Shown here: positions 16,271 through 24,308 of the stretch, in pieces | How positions within the stretch are numbered: position 1 is the stretch's first letter | Layout: the number at the start of each line of letters is the position of its first letter | Assembly (NCBI GenBank): GCA_964549945.1 | Contig: CAZJXD010000001.1 | Location: 109,658 to 173,657 of the forward strand | Direction: 5' to 3' | From: B25-G16 sp964549945 | Lineage (GTDB): Bacteria; Desulfobacterota; DSM-4660; Desulfatiglandales; B25-G16 | DNA: 64,000 nt | Notes under the pieces: generated by a model | Told to the model about the DNA's origin: nothing | The model's database searches: none | The model's input: the letters and a program-made list of their open reading frames with translations, nothing else | Translations under genes and position numbers: made by a program

Positions 16271-16669
16271 ATGCCTGAGAAAAAGATCAGAATCATGATT
16301 GCGAAGCCAGGTCTTGACGGTCATGACAGGGGTGCAAAAGTGATGGCCCATGCCCTGAGGGATGCTGGGATGGAGGTGATATACACCGGACTGCATCAAA
16401 CCGTTCCCTCTATAGTGAAGATGGCTATCGAGGAGGATGTCGATGTGATAGGCCTCTCTATCATGTCCGGGGCCCATATTCCAATCGCGAGAAAGTTGAT
16501 GGAATTGATCGGGAAAGAGGGCCTGGATAACGTAATGGTTGTCGTGGGAGGGGTAATCCCCACCAAGGATATCCCCACATTAAAGAAGATCGGCGTGAAA
16601 GGTGTGTTCCCCGGCGGCACCCCGTTCGAGGAATCCATTACATTTATTAAAGAAAATGTTCGCAATTAG
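16271..16669 (+). CDS. Cobalamin-binding small subunit of an acyl-CoA mutase
   Basis: The 132-residue protein is a complete B12-binding Rossmann domain. It has the DxHxxG motif that supplies the lower cobalt ligand (D16, H18, G21 in LDGHDRGAKV), followed by the SIMSGAH and GGVIP loops. It is a separate small subunit, as in archaeal and anaerobe methylmalonyl-CoA mutase, 2-hydroxyisobutyryl-CoA mutase and isobutyryl-CoA mutase. The large subunit is encoded at 16944 after a 274-base gap filled by a repeat element. A GGAGAAG ribosome site precedes the ATG. Confidence 0.93.
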   Translation: MPEKKIRIMIAKPGLDGHDRGAKVMAHALRDAGMEVIYTGLHQTVPSIVKMAIEEDVDVIGLSIMSGAHIPIARKLMELIGKEGLDNVMVVVGGVIPTKDIPTLKKIGVKGVFPGGTPFEESITFIKENVRN

Positions 16670-16677
16670 TGGTACCT

Positions 16678-16890
16678 GGGTTGAGCGGTTCACTGTTCAG
16701 GGTTCATAATTGGTTGCCTCATCTTCATACTGGTCTATGTTCATCGTCTTCTAACCCCTGGCCCAGACCTGGTTTAGCAGTCCTTTTCGTAGAATCCTTG
16801 GACGTAGCGTTCAGAAGAACCGTTTAAAGCGCACGTTAGCTCGCACCAGGGCAGGCTTGAACTGTGAACCTCGGAACTTTGAACCTGAGT
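16678..16890. repeat. Inverted-repeat element with GGTTCACTGTTCA-type arms
   Basis: The left arm (16684-16706, GCGGTTCACTGTTCAGGGTTC) and the right arm (16857-16889, with TGAACTGTGAACC, GGAACTTTGAACC) are inverted versions of the same word. They flank about 150 bases with no coding frame. The element fills the gap between the two mutase subunit genes. A sister element with different inner sequence lies at 52629-52832, and a single arm at 8441. It resembles a non-autonomous mobile element; no transposase of the matching kind is present in the window. Confidence 0.6.
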
Positions 16891-16943
16891 ATTTACAAAA
16901 ACTCAAGGAACTCAACAAACACTAGAAACAGGAGTAACCAGGG

Positions 16944-18572
16944 ATGGGAGTAGCAAGATATATAAGGGATGAGAAAGACAGGATAGAAGACGTGATCCTT
17001 CAGTCTGGTATTCACGTCAAGCCCCTTTACGCGGAGGATGACCTCAAAGAAGCGGGGTTTGACTACAGCAAAGATCTCGGGAATCCGGGAGAATACCCCT
17101 TTACGAGGGGGATCCATAGGTTGGGATACAGGAGTCGCGAATGGACTACGAGGCAGTACACGGGCTTCGGCACACCAGGGGAGACCAATAAACGCTTCAA
17201 GCTGATGATCGGTCAGGGTCAAACTGGGCTGAATGTGGCGTTCGACCTCCCCACCCAGATGGGCTACGACTCGGATGATCCCATTGCGGAAGGAGAGGTA
17301 GGCCGTGTAGGCATGGCAGTGGATTCCCTGAAGGACTTCGAGATCGCCTTCAAGGACATCGCGCTCGATAGGATCGGCACCGGGTTAACGATCAATGCCG
17401 TGGCCTCCGTCATGCTCGCGATGTATCAGGCCACCGCGGAGAAGTATGGGTTCTCCAAGCAGGGCATAAGCGCCACCCCGCAGAACGACATCCTGAAGGA
17501 GATTGTAGGTCGAGGTGCGTGGATATTTCCCGTAGAACCGGCCGTGCGCCTGATCGGTGATGTGATCGAGTACTCCATTAAGGAGATGCCCAAGAACAAT
17601 CCAGTCAGTGTGTGCGGGTACCACATTAGGGAAGCGGGGGCAACGCCGGTACAGGAGATCGCCTGCGCCATAGGGATTGCGAACGCTTATATAGATGAGG
17701 TCTTGAAGCGGGGGCTTCACATCGATGACTTTGTTGGCAGGTTTTCCTTCAACCTCGATGTGTTCGGAAACCTATGGGAACAGGTTGCAAAGTTCAGGGC
17801 AGCGAGAAAGCTATGGGCGGAGAATATCAAGGAGAAATACGGGGCAGCCAACGACAGATCGATGTATTTAAGGGGCATCTTCGGTGGGGGAGGAGGAGGG
17901 CTCACCAAGGAACAACCGGAGAATAACATCGCGAGGAGTGCCTACTATGCCCTGGCCGCTGCCTTAAGCGGCGCTCAGACGACCGCCTTATGCTCCTACG
18001 ATGAGGCCTATACCATTCCCACGCCTCACTCTGCCCTTATCTCTTTGAGGACATTGCAGATCTTGATGGATGAAGTAGGCCTCAGGGACACCGTCGATCC
18101 CCTGGCAGGTTCTTATTTCATAGAGACCCTTACCAAACAGATGGAGCAAAAGATCGTCGAGGAGATGGCGAAGATCGATAGATTGGGGGGAATGGTGAAG
18201 GCGATCTCATCAGGCTATATCCAGAAGGAGGTGGCGAGACAGGCCTATGAATTTGAGAAGGGCGTCCAGAGCGGGGAGCTCATAAAGGTGGGGGTTAACA
18301 AATACAGAGGAGGCGAGCAGGGAGAGGTGGAGCTCCATGAATATAGCGATGAGTCAGCAAAGGAGCAGATAAAGGCCCTCAAGGAGTTAAGGAGGACCCG
18401 AGACAACAGGGAGGTTACTCGAACACTTAAGGCATTGGAGAAGGCAGCAAAAGAGGAGAAAAACGTCATGCCCCACCTGGTGGAATGCTGCAAGGCATAT
18501 GCCACTGTTGGGGAGATGACGGGGGTATTCAGGGGCATATTTGGGGAATTCGTGGAGCCAAGCATCTTGTAG
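16944..18572 (+). CDS. Methylmalonyl-CoA mutase-type large subunit
   Basis: The 542-residue barrel subunit lacks a B12 domain, as in two-subunit mutases. Aligning by motif to Propionibacterium MutB, Tyr72 (RQYTG) matches Tyr89, Ala99 (NVAFDLPT) matches Ala116, Arg190 (KEIVGR) matches Arg207 and His227 (GYHIREAG) matches His244. Tyr89 and Arg207 hold the substrate carboxylate. Isobutyryl-CoA mutase has Phe and Gln, and 2-hydroxyisobutyryl-CoA mutase has Ile, Asp and Gln at the corresponding positions. The residues here therefore predict a carboxylated substrate such as methylmalonyl-/succinyl-CoA or an alkylated analogue. An ACAGGAGTAA ribosome site precedes the ATG. Confidence 0.92.
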   Translation: MGVARYIRDEKDRIEDVILQSGIHVKPLYAEDDLKEAGFDYSKDLGNPGEYPFTRGIHRLGYRSREWTTRQYTGFGTPGETNKRFKLMIGQGQTGLNVAFDLPTQMGYDSDDPIAEGEVGRVGMAVDSLKDFEIAFKDIALDRIGTGLTINAVASVMLAMYQATAEKYGFSKQGISATPQNDILKEIVGRGAWIFPVEPAVRLIGDVIEYSIKEMPKNNPVSVCGYHIREAGATPVQEIACAIGIANAYIDEVLKRGLHIDDFVGRFSFNLDVFGNLWEQVAKFRAARKLWAENIKEKYGAANDRSMYLRGIFGGGGGGLTKEQPENNIARSAYYALAAALSGAQTTALCSYDEAYTIPTPHSALISLRTLQILMDEVGLRDTVDPLAGSYFIETLTKQMEQKIVEEMAKIDRLGGMVKAISSGYIQKEVARQAYEFEKGVQSGELIKVGVNKYRGGEQGEVELHEYSDESAKEQIKALKELRRTRDNREVTRTLKALEKAAKEEKNVMPHLVECCKAYATVGEMTGVFRGIFGEFVEPSIL

Positions 18573-18603
18573 GGAAAGAAACTACTCAATATTAACCAAA
18601 AAA

Positions 18604-20130
18604 ATGAATATTGGCGATTGGATAAGGAAATGGAATGATCTCTCACCTTTGAAGGTGGCAGTCATCGATAATGGTCATGAGTTCACCTATAGGGAGCTTA
18701 ATCGAAGGTGCAACAAATTGGCAAATTTCCTCCTCCAAAGAGGCATAAGCAAGGGAGAGAGGGTAGGAGTCCTTCTATATAACCGCCACGAGTATCTAGA
18801 GATCTATTTTGCCTTGGCAAAGATAGGAGCTGTATTGGTCCCTCTAAACTGGAGAATGGCTCCCCTTGAAATAGCATACATCTTACAGGATTGCGGGGCT
18901 ACCTATCTATTCTTTGGCGAGGAGTTCCTCGATACCGTACTTTACATCAGGGATAGCGTTGAAACAGTTATACGTTATATTTCCCTAGCCCAGGAGGAAA
19001 TTCCATGGGCAGAGAATTATAGCAAGGCAAAGGAATGCTCTTCAAATGAGCCTATCGGCTTTATTGAACCCGATCTAGAGGATCCCCATCTCATCTTATA
19101 TACCTCAGGCACCACAGGTTTTCCGAAGGGTGCCGTCCTTACCAATAGAAAGACATTTTTTAACGCCCTCAATGCCAACATATTCTATCGGCTCACCCCT
19201 GAAGATATATTTTTGGTTTCTCGGCCTTTGTTCCACTCAGGTGGCCTTTTGGTTGATTCGACTCCTGCCCTTTATAGGGGTGCTATGGTAATCTACAAAA
19301 GGCGTTTTAGCCCCCATGAGTACCTGGAGACCATTGAAAAATACCAGGTCACCATTATGGAAACATCAGCTACTTTCTTAAACTTCGTGCTCAAGGAATG
19401 TGATTTAAGCGCATACAACCTAAATTCATTAAAGTCATATTATACCGGCGGTGAAAGGGTTTCTACAGCGTTACTCAAAGAATACCACGAGCGAGGCATT
19501 CCCCTAAGCCAGATATTCGGAATGACGGAAACATCGATAGTGACGTGGCTCTCAATCGATGATGCTGTGAGGAAACGTGGCTCTGTGGGCAAGCCTGTGC
19601 TCCATGGTGAGGTAAGGATCGTGAATCGTGAGATGCAGCCAGTGAGCCCTGGGGAGACCGGAGAAGTTGTAGTGAGAGGTCCCATCTTAATGTTGGGTTA
19701 TTGGAATAAGCCAGAGGTTACGAGAGAGGTGGTAAAAAATGGCTGGTTTCACACGGGAGACCTCGCCACAATTGACGATGAAGGCTTTATCTATATTATT
19801 GATCGTGAAAAGGATATGTTTATCAGCGGAGGAGAAAATGTCTATCCGGCCGAGATCGAGAAGCTCCTCCTCACACACCCCAAGATACTGGAAGTGGCTG
19901 TTTATGGAGTTCCTGATGAAAAGTGGGGCGAGGTTGGCAAGGCATCAATAATCTTAAAAGAAAAAGTAATGAGTACCTCGGAGGTTGTGGAGTTTTTATG
20001 TGGCAAGATCGGCAAGTTCAAGATCCCGAAGTATGTTGAATTTGTTGATGATCTGCCAAGAACGGCAACAGGAAAGATCAAGAAATACCTGTTGACCCAA
20101 AGATCTAAGAAGGAAATACGCTTGGCGTGA
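18604..20130 (+). CDS. AMP-forming acyl-CoA synthetase
   Basis: The ATG at 18604 starts MNIGDWIRKW; an upstream ATG at 18541 lies inside the mutase gene and is unlikely. The 508-residue protein has the ATP-binding loop YTSGTTGFPKGAV, the IFGMTET motif, the HTGDLATIDDEGF hinge region with DREKDMFISGGENV, and the C-terminal lysine in PRTATGKIKK. It belongs to the medium- and long-chain or aromatic acyl-CoA ligase group and would activate a free acid with ATP in the cytoplasm. It follows the mutase by 31 bases but has only a weak ribosome site and a more AT-rich coding style than the genes before it, which suggests a different origin. Confidence 0.92.
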   Translation: MNIGDWIRKWNDLSPLKVAVIDNGHEFTYRELNRRCNKLANFLLQRGISKGERVGVLLYNRHEYLEIYFALAKIGAVLVPLNWRMAPLEIAYILQDCGATYLFFGEEFLDTVLYIRDSVETVIRYISLAQEEIPWAENYSKAKECSSNEPIGFIEPDLEDPHLILYTSGTTGFPKGAVLTNRKTFFNALNANIFYRLTPEDIFLVSRPLFHSGGLLVDSTPALYRGAMVIYKRRFSPHEYLETIEKYQVTIMETSATFLNFVLKECDLSAYNLNSLKSYYTGGERVSTALLKEYHERGIPLSQIFGMTETSIVTWLSIDDAVRKRGSVGKPVLHGEVRIVNREMQPVSPGETGEVVVRGPILMLGYWNKPEVTREVVKNGWFHTGDLATIDDEGFIYIIDREKDMFISGGENVYPAEIEKLLLTHPKILEVAVYGVPDEKWGEVGKASIILKEKVMSTSEVVEFLCGKIGKFKIPKYVEFVDDLPRTATGKIKKYLLTQRSKKEIRLA

Positions 20131-20218
20131 ATAGAGGAAAATAGTGAGAATTGAAATATATATGGAAGCTTTTACGAGACGTAAAATATTTTCACTCATT
20201 TAAGAAGAGACTAGAAAA

Positions 20219-20740
20219 ATGGAACGTTCGGCTAATAAGATTGTTGCTGATTTATTATTCTTACCAGAAAAGGCAGAATTACTTTATAATGACATACGTT
20301 ATATCTTGATAAGACCGGATACATTGATCGGGTTTCAAAAGCTTGTCGAAGAAGCACTTGGTCCGATAGCCTCAGATCTGATGTTCAAAGCAGCTTGCAA
20401 TATTGGATCATTAATAGGCAGAAAGTTCATAGAGGGTCCGGCGGGTTCACAAAGGGATATGATTATCTCAATGCTCGATGCTGCTAATGAATTGGGATGG
20501 GCTAAGATGTGCCTGAAAGACAATAAGGCTTTCCCTAGTCTGATAGTGTTGGAGGCATTCAATTCTGCCTTTGCGTCGGCTTATTCGCAAAGCTCGACTC
20601 CTGTCTGTCATCTGATAAGGGGAATCTTTAATGGAGCCCTATCACAGATGATTGGACCAATTACAGAAAATAGAGAGGTCGAATGCTTAGCAATGGGGTT
20701 TCCGAAATGCATTTTTGAGTTTAGGATGCAGAAAAGATAA
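20219..20740 (+). CDS. V4R-domain protein
   Basis: The 173-residue protein ends with the V4R (4-vinyl reductase-like) pattern: a Cys-containing helix (CHLIRGIFNGALSQMIG), a conserved acidic-Cys pair (VECLAMGFPKC) and a final FEF strand. The domain binds small hydrophobic ligands or zinc in sensors such as XylR and in chlorophyll-biosynthesis proteins. No output or DNA-binding domain is attached. It lies 88 bases after the synthetase gene in the same direction, so it may sense or carry a substrate of that pathway. A weak terminator follows. Confidence 0.72.
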   Translation: MERSANKIVADLLFLPEKAELLYNDIRYILIRPDTLIGFQKLVEEALGPIASDLMFKAACNIGSLIGRKFIEGPAGSQRDMIISMLDAANELGWAKMCLKDNKAFPSLIVLEAFNSAFASAYSQSSTPVCHLIRGIFNGALSQMIGPITENREVECLAMGFPKCIFEFRMQKR

Positions 20741-20743
20741 AAG

Positions 20744-20777
20744 GAAGAGCGACTTAAAGGCTCTCCTGCTCTTTTTA
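20744..20777 (+). terminator. Weak intrinsic terminator after the V4R gene
   Basis: AAGAGC (20745-20750) can pair with GCTCTT (20768-20773), followed by a short T run. The loop is 17 bases, and an inner GAGC/GCTC pairing competes, so the structure is not strong. It marks the end of the rightward catabolic block. The rest of the gap up to 21033 shows nothing I can identify. Confidence 0.4.
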
Positions 20778-21033
20778 TGCCATGAAATACTCTTTGAGCA
20801 AAGCAGCTAGTAGAGTGCTGCCTCATTTGAGTCCGATCCAGGCCATGTAATCTATAACCGCGTTGGATAGCAGATCTCTAAGATATGAGCTGAGATTCAA
20901 TAAAAAAACCACCATAGGTTAAATACAAAAATCCATTCTTTAATAAACCAGGCGCGAATGTAGATCCCGCAGGGGATCACTGCTCTCACATCGCAAAGCG
21001 CAAGAACATTGCTGGCCTACGTTACCGCTTTCC

Positions 21034-21258
21034 TCATGTGATGCCGAATTCTAATCGAATCTCTAAAGGGGGGATGACCTCAATGGCCAATTGTAAGCAG
21101 TCTACCTCGCAGGCACCACAATAGTGGCATTCCCCAGGGTAATTCACTATAGGCAGATTCTTCTCTTCATCCCAGCCGAAGACATCTGAGGGACAATTGT
21201 CATAACAAGCTTTGCAGCTATTGCAGTATTCATAATCTATTTGAGGTCCATAGTCCAT
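21034..21258 (-). CDS. Small 2[4Fe-4S] ferredoxin partner of the AprA-like flavoprotein (intact copy)
   Basis: The 74-residue protein has CNSCKACYDNCP and, after an insertion of about 20 residues, CHYCGACEVDC, the layout of AprB-like and other small ferredoxins that pair with fumarate-reductase-type flavoproteins. It starts 16 bases after the flavoprotein gene ends, with a GAAAGGAGG ribosome site. Its first third lies within the 2012-bp duplicated segment; a second copy at 24308 is cut off after the first cysteine set. It would carry electrons from the flavin to a soluble acceptor. Confidence 0.88.
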   Translation of the reverse strand: MDYGPQIDYEYCNSCKACYDNCPSDVFGWDEEKNLPIVNYPGECHYCGACEVDCLQLAIEVIPPLEIRLEFGIT

Positions 21259-21274
21259 GTCTGTTATCCTCCTT

Positions 21275-22954
21275 TCAGTTCCATGGTGCTCCTACATTGG
21301 AGTTGAACTGGCCGTTCTCTTGCCAGACCAGCACTGCCTTTCGCCAGTGCTCATCGTCTCGATTAGGATAATCCACCCTATAATGCCAGGGCACTAGGCG
21401 ACTTTCAGTACGGATGAGAGCAGCCCGAGCATGAATCTCTCCCACGGTGATAATATTTTGCACCTCCACAGCTCGCATTAGTTCATGAGGGTTATCTACC
21501 TGAAGCCGGGGAACGTATTTATCTTGTACATTAGCCAATTGCTGTAAAGCATAAGTAAGCTTAGAGTCATGCTTCTCGAAGCCCACATACTCAGTCACCA
21601 GTCGGCGGACTGTATCCTCCAGATGCAGTGGCTTGAGACCCTTGACGCGGTTGAGTGGGGCCAATACCCGCTCCTTCTCTTGGAGCACCTGTTCACAGTC
21701 TACTACCGGCTCAGGTCTTTCCTGTGCCTCCTTGGCTGCATTCGGTCCCTCCACATAGCCCCATACCAGAGCACCTGTAGCTCCAGACATCATGGAGCCG
21801 CCAATGACATCACCAGCTGCGTACAGGCCAGGGAGTGAAGTCTCACCCGTCTCATTTATTACCACTCCGCCCATACTGCGAACGATGCCGTCCATCCAAT
21901 TACGAGGTTCGGTAGGGACATTTTGCAAACTGCCGATTTTGTTGGCCAGATGTAGCCCGTAGGGGAGCTCATTAGCTCCCACGAAACTCCAACATGCGTG
22001 GGCTTCCTCATCGGCAAAGGTAGCCATGTCAAGGCCCAACCTCTCTCTAGCTTGAAATAATATAGCTGCAAGCGTGAGGACAGGATCGGTGGGGTTTTCC
22101 TCAGCGAGATCTCCCAACTTGTCCAGGACTCTCTCACCTTTCTGGTTTCTGAGTTCATACCAAGGCATGACGAACATAGGCAGGCCCCTTGGCAAGCCTT
22201 TTGTGGCGGGATGGATATAGACAAATTCCATGTTGGCCAGTTTTGCACCAGCCCGGTAGGCTGCTGCTGTACCGTCTCCACAGTTCTGTGGGTCCTGATA
22301 GAGGATGAACAAATTGCTGGGGAAGGAGCCATAGGGGTGCCAGTACAAGCGATGGGCGCCGCCGCTAGCCAGAATGGTGGCCTTGGCTTTAACCACCACG
22401 AACTTACCGGTGCGGGTGTTAAGCCCCATGGCACCCACTACGGCACCATCCTGGATCAATAGGTTAGTCAACATAGTGCGTTGGATGGTTTGCACTCCCC
22501 GCCGGCGAACTTCGGCTGCAAGCTTAATCTTTAAATCGGCCCCCCGGTAGAAGATGAAATCATGCACGCCATGTAGCCGGCCCGATTGCATTTTGTAGGC
22601 ACCATCTTCCTCCTTGACCTTGACCCCAATCTTCTCGATCTCGGCTACCACCTTCAATGCGTTTCGGGTGACTACCAGGTTCAGCTTAGGATCCACTAGC
22701 CCTTCGGTGCCGACGCCCCGTCGTATAGCCAGCTCTTCCGGTGTTATACCATTCAGCTTTGGATGAGCAATATTCGGGAAGTGGTCCATGCCAGTACCAG
22801 CGTCGCCGCTGCGGCGAATGGCTGCTTTTTCCATGATAGCCACCTCTACGCCGTATTCCCGGGCTTTGATGGCAGCCATGCAGCCGGATAGTCCACCACC
22901 GATGATAAGCACATCCTTACTGATAACTTCATCGGCTATGTCATTCAGCTTCAT
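21275..22954 (-). CDS. AprA/fumarate-reductase-like FAD flavoprotein, copy 1
   Basis: The 559-residue protein has an N-terminal FAD site VLIIGGGLSGCMAAIKA (residues 15-31), the EKAAIRRSGDAGTGMDHF loop similar to adenylylsulfate reductase alpha, and a C-terminal helical domain after the GLYAAGDV motif. The family contains fumarate reductase, succinate dehydrogenase, AprA and several less known dehydrogenases. It pairs with the small ferredoxin encoded next. There is no AprB of normal size, QmoABC or ATP sulfurylase nearby, so a role in sulfate reduction is unlikely; oxidation of an imported acid is a better guess. It is identical to the copy at 24325. Confidence 0.87.
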   Translation of the reverse strand: MKLNDIADEVISKDVLIIGGGLSGCMAAIKAREYGVEVAIMEKAAIRRSGDAGTGMDHFPNIAHPKLNGITPEELAIRRGVGTEGLVDPKLNLVVTRNALKVVAEIEKIGVKVKEEDGAYKMQSGRLHGVHDFIFYRGADLKIKLAAEVRRRGVQTIQRTMLTNLLIQDGAVVGAMGLNTRTGKFVVVKAKATILASGGAHRLYWHPYGSFPSNLFILYQDPQNCGDGTAAAYRAGAKLANMEFVYIHPATKGLPRGLPMFVMPWYELRNQKGERVLDKLGDLAEENPTDPVLTLAAILFQARERLGLDMATFADEEAHACWSFVGANELPYGLHLANKIGSLQNVPTEPRNWMDGIVRSMGGVVINETGETSLPGLYAAGDVIGGSMMSGATGALVWGYVEGPNAAKEAQERPEPVVDCEQVLQEKERVLAPLNRVKGLKPLHLEDTVRRLVTEYVGFEKHDSKLTYALQQLANVQDKYVPRLQVDNPHELMRAVEVQNIITVGEIHARAALIRTESRLVPWHYRVDYPNRDDEHWRKAVLVWQENGQFNSNVGAPWN

Positions 22955-23172
22955 GATGACCTCCCTCGGGCTGCTTATCTATGAGCTCTGTGATGTTGGT
23001 GGCCACAGAGATGGCGTACTTGGCGTAAAACTTCTCCCAGTCGGGCACAGGTCGTCGGTAACGCCACAGGATGAAGCAGCTCTCGCTACAGAAGATATGG
23101 GGCTTTCCCCGCACCACCTTTTTGACCTCTCCGCCCCCAAATGCTCGCTTGCAGAATTCACACTTCTTGCTC
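22941..23172 (-). pseudogene. TRASH-type zinc protein gene without start codon (copy 1)
   Basis: The codons equal those of the intact gene at 25991-26224 from the second codon on. The repeat ends in the middle of the start codon, which here reads ACG, and an in-frame stop lies 15 bases upstream with no ATG, GTG or TTG between. An internal GTG would remove the first zinc cysteine pair. This copy is therefore probably not translated as a functional protein. Confidence 0.75.
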
Positions 23173-23286
23173 GTGCTCTCTTGCTCTTAAGAATTGATAC
23201 TGATCAAAATAATTTCCTGTACCTGCCAAGTGTTATTGCATTTTATCGAAAAAATCCACCTATGAATTTATTGTTCTGAATGTTTT

Positions 23287-23913
23287 CTATTGATGTGGAT
23301 TTTTAAAAACAACAGCCTTTATTGGTGTTGGATTATAAGCATTGCAAGGACTGCGGTCTTGTGGACAATTAGAAATAGCAACTAGGCAGTCCATGTTTGC
23401 CTGAAAATCAATGTAATCACCAGCTTCACTAAATGGTTCGCGAATTGCCCAAACACCATTAGAGTTCTCGGTCAGGTTCATGAATATCGAAGCACAACAA
23501 TCTTCATTGAAGTCTTTTTTCGTAAGGCCATATGGTGCTAAGGCCATTGCAAAGTTATCTTGACAATTGCGCATTCCTTTAATACCAAACCTAGCATAAT
23601 TTATATCTTCACTACAGTAACCTCCAGTCCAGCCACCAGTAGAACCCCGCGCACCAACTTTATCTTCGATTATGGTCAACATATTATTACCTTTTTGTGA
23701 ATATACACTGTGCCCCTTCGTAATGTGCAAAGTCTTATTAAACAAACACGTTATGACACAAGATGACCGCTCCCCTAAGTCGTTAAGGTTAAAAAAGATT
23801 ACATCTATGACTTGCTGGCCTTCGATGTCAATTAGTCGAAAAATCTGCCTATTCTTTATAATTAAACTCAGATATTCTCGAGCTGGTACTATAATTTCAC
23901 GAATTATAGTCAT
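23287..23913 (-). CDS. DUF1989 / urea carboxylase-associated family protein
   Basis: The protein follows the DUF1989 pattern throughout: an IVPAREY start, GQQVIDVIFFNL, ERSSCVIT, the GARGSTGGW segment, CQDNFAMALAPYGL, then GDYIDFQANMDCLVAISNCPQD. Members are found beside urea and amine metabolism genes and with transporters; their biochemical role is unsettled. The ATG at 23913 is preferred; a TTG at 23958 is possible, and neither has a clear ribosome site. It lies alone in the 1038-base spacer between the two 2012-bp repeats and is AT-rich, so it may have entered with or after the duplication. Confidence 0.85.
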   Translation of the reverse strand: MTIIREIIVPAREYLSLIIKNRQIFRLIDIEGQQVIDVIFFNLNDLGERSSCVITCLFNKTLHITKGHSVYSQKGNNMLTIIEDKVGARGSTGGWTGGYCSEDINYARFGIKGMRNCQDNFAMALAPYGLTKKDFNEDCCASIFMNLTENSNGVWAIREPFSEAGDYIDFQANMDCLVAISNCPQDRSPCNAYNPTPIKAVVFKNPHQ

Positions 23914-24188
23914 TTTGATGTTATTATCGTTTGGATTCGCTACTATTTTTCTCCCCAATTATGACCCTATTCTTGATATACTAAAATATGGAGTCTTGAA
24001 TTACATAGGGCTTATTATTAATGTTAGCACTTTTAGTATTGCACAAGGGGCTCAATAGCCTGTCTCATATCCGAGGGCATATTGCATAGATCCAAATTGA
24101 TCTTTCCCCTTCTTCAGACGATGCTTTATTTCTTCCTGGAGCAGACGTTATTCCTAAAATGCATAGAGCTTCATGTCTTTGATCTGCA

Positions 24189-24308
24189 CTATTTTCCTTG
24201 AGGCTTTACATTCTCTTCATCCCAGCCGAAGACATCTGAGGGACAATTGTCATAACAAGCTTTGCAGCTATTGCAGTATTCATAATCTATTTGAGGTCCA
24301 TAGTCCAT
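24189..24308 (-). pseudogene. Truncated ferredoxin gene (copy 2)
   Basis: The first 32 codons equal those of the intact ferredoxin at 21258, including CNSCKACYDNCP. At the repeat edge (24211) the frame runs into unrelated sequence, adding a few residues and then a stop at 24189. The second [4Fe-4S] motif is lost, so the product could not work as a dicluster ferredoxin. Confidence 0.85.

Larger units (their letters stand above)
21161..23172. repeat. 2012-bp direct repeat, copy 1
   Basis: The segment matches 24211-26222 at an offset of 3050 bases, and I found no difference in the stretches compared; the encoded proteins are identical. The left edge falls inside the ferredoxin gene (intact on this copy) and the right edge just before the start codon of the TRASH protein gene (lost on this copy). 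No terminal inverted repeats or transposase are seen at the edges. Confidence 0.93.

Noticed and set aside
16944..18572. 2-hydroxyisobutyryl-CoA or isobutyryl-CoA mutase
   Set aside because: The substrate-site residues are Tyr, Ala and Arg, as in methylmalonyl-CoA mutase, not Ile/Asp/Gln or Phe/Gln.
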